Of a DNA stretch of 64,000 bases, positions 58,507 through 64,000 are shown piece by piece. The position numbers and the translations under genes were made by a program. How positions within the stretch are numbered: position 1 is the stretch's first letter; each line of letters begins with the position of its first letter. Source of the stretch: Linum tenue (Eukaryota; Streptophyta; Magnoliopsida; Malpighiales; Linaceae); assembly GCA_946122785.1 (NCBI GenBank), contig CAMGYJ010000011.1:12834001-12898000 (forward strand), in the 5' to 3' direction. Below the pieces are notes generated by a model. The model was not told the origin of the DNA. It did no database searches and saw only the letters and a list, made by a program, of their open reading frames with translations.

Positions 58507-60136
58507 TTACAGCCTGAAATGCCCCAATTTATCCTTGCCGTCAAGCCCAATGGAGTAGACACAGGCCACATACTCTCGTGTCGTCGTCGGCCTATATCTC
58601 GCCGGATCCTCTTCCGACAATATCTCCTTGATCGGCTCGTACAACCTGTCGCTACCTTCGTGCCGATGGTGCGTTCTGAAGAAGCTAGGGATCGAAATTC
58701 TGGGGCCGACGCTCTTCGACACCACTCTATGGTACACGCTCTTGAACTTGTCATTCGTGATCAGCTGCTTCCCCTCAGAACGCAACGGAAAAAAACGAGA
58801 AACCCTAGATTAGAAATAGCTTCAGGATGAGATTGGTTGAGTAAAGTTTGAATCTTTTGTGTGGATGGAACTTGCCTGGGACATGTCTCCCAAGTTGACG
58901 ACTAGGGAGCCAGGGATGGGATTGACGTCGACCCATTGGCCTTGGTGAAGGACCTGAAGTCCGCCGATTTGGTCCTGGAGGACTGCTGTGAGGAAGGAGA
59001 GGTCTGTGTGCTTGCTGATTCCCAGAGTTGACTCTGGTTCGGGGCATTCTGGGTAGTAATGGCCTTCCACATAGAGTCCATCGGCGCAGCCCAGGTCTCT
59101 GAGATGATTGGATTGTAATCCCAGAGCTTCGGACATCAACTCCAAAATGGTTAGCCCCAGTTGCTTCATTTCTCTTGAATACTCGATTATTACATCTCTG
59201 CAATATCAGCGCCCACAGCATTTTGAGGCGTGTAAGAGACTAAGAGCTCACAAGTTAGTAGATAGATATCTGCATTACTAATCCTCTAGTTTTATAGATA
59301 TGCACATAAATGGATGGGTCCGACGATTCTTTCTAATAAACTTTTCAGTCTCAGAACATCAAGCAATTCACAGCAATCTTGGTTTTGATTTCAGAACATC
59401 AGTTTTCTTACTAAAGTATACTGACCAAGTCTGTGAAAGAGGGAGCTCCGTAGGTTGATAACATGCTATAATGTAGTTTTGAGTTTGATCATACAAGTGT
59501 TGATCTGATGGGTCTACCAATTTCTATCTAAATCTCAAAACCAGATAACGAGAAACTGAAGCTACATTCTAATGTTAACTCAAAGAAAAAAAGGTACTGT
59601 CATGGTTTTACATACCTGCATATGGCCGGCAAATCATTAGGATGTGGAGGCACAGGAGCCATCAGGCAGTACAAAGTGTCCCTCCAATTAGCTGCTGAAG
59701 CTTGGTAAAGATCGAAGTTGGTGTTATACATGACCTTTCTTGTTTCATCCCTACTGTAGAATTCTTTCTTGACCTCACTGTCCTGCTCGTGAAACTTTCT
59801 AACTCCATCAAATGCTCTCTGCAGGAGCGACTCCGGGATGCCATGATTGATCACCTGAAAGAATCCCCATTCCGAGCAGGCATAGTGGATCTTATCAACT
59901 GCGGCAGTTCGTGAATGTGGATCATCATCCTTCAGGCCTCCCAAATCTATGAGTGGTATGGTGAATTTGGACGACTCTGATACCGGATCTTCATTGATTG
60001 TGGATGGATCATGCTTGAATATCTTTGGGAGCTCTGCGATTCCAGCATCAACGAGGCCTTTTACTCCCGATTTTGTATCATCGAACGCCTGCAGTTCGGT
60101 CTGCCTTGCTGAATCTTCTGAATTGGTGCTCACCAT
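58507..60136 (-). CDS. 2OG-Fe(II) oxygenase (ACC-oxidase homolog), 3 exons, intact
   Basis: Exons are 60136-59616, 59197-58876 and 58764-58507, giving 366 residues, a normal length. The N-terminus is [17 protein letters not shown] has [20 protein letters not shown]. The 2OG-FeII core has the ligands HxD in [18 protein letters not shown] and His in KSVYHRVV, and Arg in GPRISIPSF. Intron 2 starts with GC (CAG then GCAAGT) rather than GT. The exon is 322 nt, as in the neighbouring gene, which supports this site. It belongs to the ACC-oxidase-homolog group of plant oxygenases, not to true ACC oxidases as far as the motifs tell; its substrate is unknown. It is the only intact member of this cluster. 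Confidence 0.93.
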
Positions 60137-61079
60137 CCTGGTTCTTTTTTCTCCCTTTTCTTAGTAAAGCTCAACTGCCGAGATTGGATTACAGGAAATG
60201 TTAGATGGATGTGGAAGCTTATGCATTCGATTTATTTAGCCTGTATACTTTTGTTCTTAATCCTGGAAGCTTATGGATTTGATTTATTTAACTTTTGTAC
60301 TTTTGTTCTTAATCGTGGAAGCTTATCATTAAAGAGCTGAGGCTAGTATTTTTTGAGCATTTGAGATTCCAGTCAAGATTATGCAGCTGATGGCTGGCAA
60401 AGTGCAGTGGCATTTTGTTTTCTGGTACCACTAATGACGTGGATGACATTCGACAAGATACAAAACGCCAAATGCAATGTTGCATGTAATGGAAGTGAGG
60501 AATCTTCCACTTAAAAGACAAACAACTATTTCTTTAGTTGCTAGTGGTGAATTGTATATTAACACACTAGCTTTTTACCCGGCCACGTTGGCCAGATAGA
60601 TTTATTTTATAATTTATATTAGTTAACTTCTTTATATGTTTAAATCATTTTAGATTTTCTACATATTTTGTGTTCTTGATTCATAACAGAGTTTGTGGTA
60701 TATCTATATTGAAAATTTCTAATATTTAGCACACTCGTAATGTTCCGGTTTTCTAATCATAAATGTTGTCATTGTCACGTCCCATTTAGAACTTATGTCA
60801 AAATTTGTCAACCAAAACACTAATATTTAGCGTACGTCAACCTGAACCACACACAGAGATATAGTTCAAGCTAGCGTGTGCCAGGAGTATGCTACCATAC
60901 CACCATTGAGTTTTACTATTTAGACCCCGAATTAATCTGAGTGTTTTGTTGCGTTATACTATATACCCTAACCTCTAATAGGTGAACTCCAGTCCCTAAT
61001 TCTCTAACCTCTAATTTATGCACATACTTCGTCATACCTGTTTTCTATCGTATCTTGAGTAAAATCAAAAGTATAGTAT
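60137..61079. other. upstream of the oxygenase gene, AT-rich
   Basis: Presumed promoter side of the 2OG oxygenase. 60920-61010 and 61150-61250 are degenerate direct repeats (ATACCCTAACC.CTAAT..GTGAA, GTCCTAATT.TCTAA). A GGAAGCTTATG.ATT.GATTTATTTA motif occurs twice at 60210 and 60265. No gene is recognised. Confidence 0.5.
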
Positions 61080-61455
61080 AACTTTATATTGGGGGGCTTC
61101 TACGGTACCCCGGGTGAGATCTTGGGTACCACATACCTTGAATATGAAAATTCTATCTAGACCTTGAATTAGCAGGATTTTTGGGTTGGATAACATACCC
61201 TAACCCTTAATGAGTGAATCCTAGGTCCTAATTATCTAAATCATAAACTATAAACTCTATGATGGTGCATTCATTATTTGCTTATATTTGTACGAATCAT
61301 AACCGTTGATAATTGTTTCTAATTAAATTGATCTTGGGGTATAAGATTTAGAGAATTAAAATCTCAAATTGTACCATAACGTTAAATGTACAACTTCAAA
61401 TTGTACAATAAAAAAAACTAAAATATAAATGCTTTATAGCATTATAAAATTTCTC
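61080..61455. mobile_element. possible MITE related to 14010-14315
   Basis: The right end has GTACAA palindromes and TTTATAGCATTATAAAATTTCTC, similar (inverted) to the left end of the MITE at 14010. The left end is unclear; GGCTTCTACGGTACC at 61086 may be it. Confidence 0.35.
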
Positions 61456-61789
61456 TTGTTTATATACCTACTAATGTTCAATTTATCACAAAATATCTGG
61501 TCAGCTACTGGCAAATGCTTTAAGCTATCTTGGGAGGGAAGTGATGTTGGTTTCTATTCTGATTGGCTGCCCTCAAACGTTCTTTATTTTTGGTCTTTTG
61601 GACAATATGCAGGGTGGGTCCCGGGACCCACGTAGTTCTACTCTGTCTCCGCCCCAGCATGCAATTCCTCTTCATTTGAGTAGTTTAAGGTAGAACATGA
61701 TCTGAATGAATAAGAAGCTTTTTTTTATAAATAACTATAACTACTCTATCAAGATTATATTGTAACATTTTGCTAAATAATAATTTTTT

Positions 61790-62220
61790 TATTTTATAGA
61801 CAATACTTTACGAATAAGAGATGTTTCATTACAATAAAATATAAAGTAATATAGTATTTTCCAAAGGTAATTGAATGTAAAATGTTTATTTTCTCTCTTT
61901 TCATTTATATTTTGTTTAATCAATAAAATCATCATTGTTTATGTGTATGCTTGTTTAACTTCTCATCAAAATGTAACTTATCATTCAATTTTATAGACAT
62001 ATACTCTACGAATAAGAGAGTGTTTCATTGCAACAAAATATAAAGTAATATAGTTTATTTTCCAAAGGTAATTGAATGTCAAATGTTTATTTTCTCTCTT
62101 TTCATATATATTTTTTTTAATCGATAAAATCATCATTGTTTATGTGTATGTTTGTTTAATCTTCTCATCAAAATGTAACTTATCATTCAATTTTAGTAAA
62201 AATGAGTAGAAATTTTCCTT
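61790..62220. repeat. 198-bp tandem repeat, two copies and a remnant
   Basis: The ACGAATAAGAG block recurs at 61810 and 62008; the following about 190 bases are nearly identical (TTTCCAAAGGTAATTGAATG, ATCATCATTGTTTATGTGTATG). A third, decayed copy follows to about 62360. AT-rich, non-coding. Confidence 0.8.
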
Positions 62221-62559
62221 CATAAGGTTTAATTAGATTTTTTTTTATTTGAACAAATGTGATATATGTCTCTCTGTTTTCTTATTTATATTTTGTATAC
62301 TTGACAAAAAAATATTCTTTATGTGTGTTTGGTTAAGTTTATCAACATGTAACTTATTATTAAAGCAAAAAAAAAGGATAAATGAAAAAGAATAATTGGA
62401 TAAAAGAAATGGAGATATTAAAGAAGAGAGAGGTAGCTCCATAAATACATTAATAACTAATTTTTTTGTTTGTAAAAAAGTTGTCCAACTTGGCAAATTG
62501 TGGATCCTCCAAGTGCTTATGTGGCAATAGATTGTTTTTGAATTGCCATAATATATAGT

Positions 62560-62569
62560 ATAGATAGAT

Positions 62570-62604
<35 letters not shown>

Positions 62605-62607
62605 TAG
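62560..62607. repeat. (GATA)n microsatellite
   Basis: About a dozen imperfect GATA repeats. The minus-strand frame over it is a repeat artefact. Confidence 0.9.
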
Positions 62608-62902
62608 ATGAATCACTTTCCATTCAATTTAGTCATCGATGCTATACATTTAATCATTTATAATCACTCGCGATCTATGTTCATTAATCTGTCCTACGTG
62701 ACGGTCAACAATCATATTTAACAGTTAAATAGCTTTTGCGTACTTTAAAAAATTATCATCATAAAAATTAGTTATTCTATTTTTCATACATCATATTGAT
62801 TTTCTTTTTTGAAAAAAATTAATAAACTCTCTATGTTCCCTCCGCCATTATCCCACACTACTAGTTCCCTTTCACCTGCAAATTCCCCTCTTCAAAACCT
62901 CC

Positions 62903-64000
62903 TTTTTTTTGTCATAGAAATCTTGATAGATTTACAAGGTAAGGATAAGGGTGGCCACAACAGATCGGCACACTCACTTATCAAAAGACATATAAAACAA
63001 ATAAGAGAAATCGAATAACAATGAAGGTAATTCAGGAAAGCGTAAGGCATGTTGCATCACTAAATGGGCAGCCCGATTCGCATCTCGAGGAGTAAAAAGT
63101 AAAAAAACCTTTGACAATTGGACTAGTAACGCATGAACCTCTGAATAAATTGCGCCAGCACGTGCATCCGATAAATCACCCGAAACTAGTTTATCAATGA
63201 CCACTTGGGCATCTCCCGTAAGTAAAACATCCCGATCATGCCAATGCCACCGTTGCAGCAAATAAAGTGCTTCTCGTATAGCAAGCAACTCAACCAAGCT
63301 AGGATCAGACACTCCTCGAATAAAAGAACCAAAAGCAAATGTCGGAACAACGCCTGTAAGACCGACAATACAAATGGCGCCAGAATGATAAGGAGAAGTG
63401 GCTCCATCTACCGTCAACCGAAGGCCTTGAAAAGCACCAGTTAGAACTGCCGGTGAAGTCCTATTGCGTGTCGACAAAAGAGGTTGAGGAGCAGGAGAGA
63501 CAATGGCAAGGCGGTTGGAATCACGATGGGAAAGGAATTGACGACGGAGAACAGGAACGGTGAATTGGGCATAAGGAGAGAACACAACATTATTACGCCC
63601 TTTCCAAAGACGCCAACAGAGAAGAAGCCAATCAGATATGATATCCGGGGTAGCATGGCATAATAAAAAACGCCACAACAGAGCGAAATGGTAACCAGTG
63701 GTAGAGACAGCCCAATTGCATCACGAAGGCGAATAGCCACAGGACAACGAATAAATAGATGTTCAAGAGACTTTCCTTCATCAGATTCTCAAATCGGACA
63801 AAAGGAGGGAACATCAAGACCATGTCGCTGAAAGTCCTCCCGAACCGGCAGAATCCGAAGTAGCATCCTCCAAAGGAAAAACTTGAGCTTGGGCATAACT
63901 GGTAAGGACCACACTTTTGGCCACAGAGAAGGATCAAGAGGGGAGGCCGAGTCAACCGTCCGGGATGATGGAAGAGCGGAAAGAGCATTAAGTTGGAGAC
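62903..64000 (-). mobile_element. LINE retrotransposon, 3' part, running off the window
   Basis: A run of T (62903-62910) followed by GTCATAG is a minus-strand poly(A) tail after CTATGAC. From there to the window end the minus strand encodes the 3' part of a plant LINE. The 5' part with the reverse transcriptase would lie beyond 64000. Confidence 0.75.
62974..63988 (-). pseudogene. LINE zinc-binding region and RNase H
   Basis: From 63988 down, frames give a zf-RVT-like part (VMPKLKFFLWRMLLRILPV, EHLFIRCPVA) with a stop, and the RNase H follows in another frame (63678-62974). RNase H acidic residues are in place: LTVDGA, LVELLAIREALYLLQ, LTGDAQVVIDKL and TPRDANRAAHL. A frameshift near 63650 and a stop near 63790 break the frame. 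Confidence 0.72.

Noticed and set aside
61429..61635. A 68-codon plus-strand ORF
   Set aside because: Starts inside a MITE end; no similarity recognised and no splice context.
62245..62616. A 123-codon minus-strand ORF
   Set aside because: Its start is the (GATA)n microsatellite and the rest is AT-rich low-complexity sequence.
1..64000. tRNA, rRNA or organelle-derived genes
   Set aside because: I saw no cloverleaf-like A/B-box pairs or ribosomal sequence while reading; a tRNA scan was not possible here.

Overview
The window is plant nuclear DNA, most likely from a eudicot. Spliced genes have GT-AG introns, and the gene families are plant ones: a WAT1-related transporter, a CASP-like protein and 2-oxoglutarate oxygenases of the ACC-oxidase-homolog type. 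Around them lies AT-rich DNA packed with nested plant transposable elements. Three host genes read as intact, all on the minus strand: a 7-exon WAT1-related gene (26772-28434), a 3-exon CASPL5-type gene (41868-43210) and a 3-exon 2OG-Fe(II) oxygenase (58507-60136). A second oxygenase (44675-51506) is complete except that a young Copia element sits in its first exon. A scrap of a third oxygenase lies at 44105-44420.

Region by region: 1-4343 holds a Ty3-type LTR end, two DUF4283 fragments in opposite orientation, and degenerate non-coding elements. 4344-10200 is a decayed Copia element (minus strand) split by a CACTA-like element and by a nearly fresh TR-GAG element. 10200-25900 is a ruined copy of the WAT1 locus. 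It is interrupted by a Copia element whose own LTR holds a Tourist-like MITE, which holds a CACTA element, which holds a chimeric YIP1-LINE retrocopy. Further insertions are a hAT, tandem repeats and a Pack-MULE carrying an NPH3-gene fragment. 26772-30470 is the intact sister copy of the same duplication.

30787-40985 is the most striking object. It is a 10.2 kb Mutator-like element with a perfect 9-bp target duplication and 54-bp terminal inverted repeats. It has three minus-strand genes: an Ulp1-type protease, a FAR1-type transposase with a CCHC knuckle, and a 'putative plant transposon protein' ORF. About 90 copies of the palindrome GGTCGACC fill its non-coding parts, mostly as pairs one to two helical turns apart in register (about 21 bp, i.e. 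two turns).

41868-60136 carries the CASPL5 and oxygenase genes with one Copia and two hAT elements that have exact target duplications. 60137-64000 is AT-rich repeat DNA ending in the 3' part of a LINE.

Coordinates, splice sites and target duplications were read by eye from the sequence. Family names come from recognising motifs; no database search was run.
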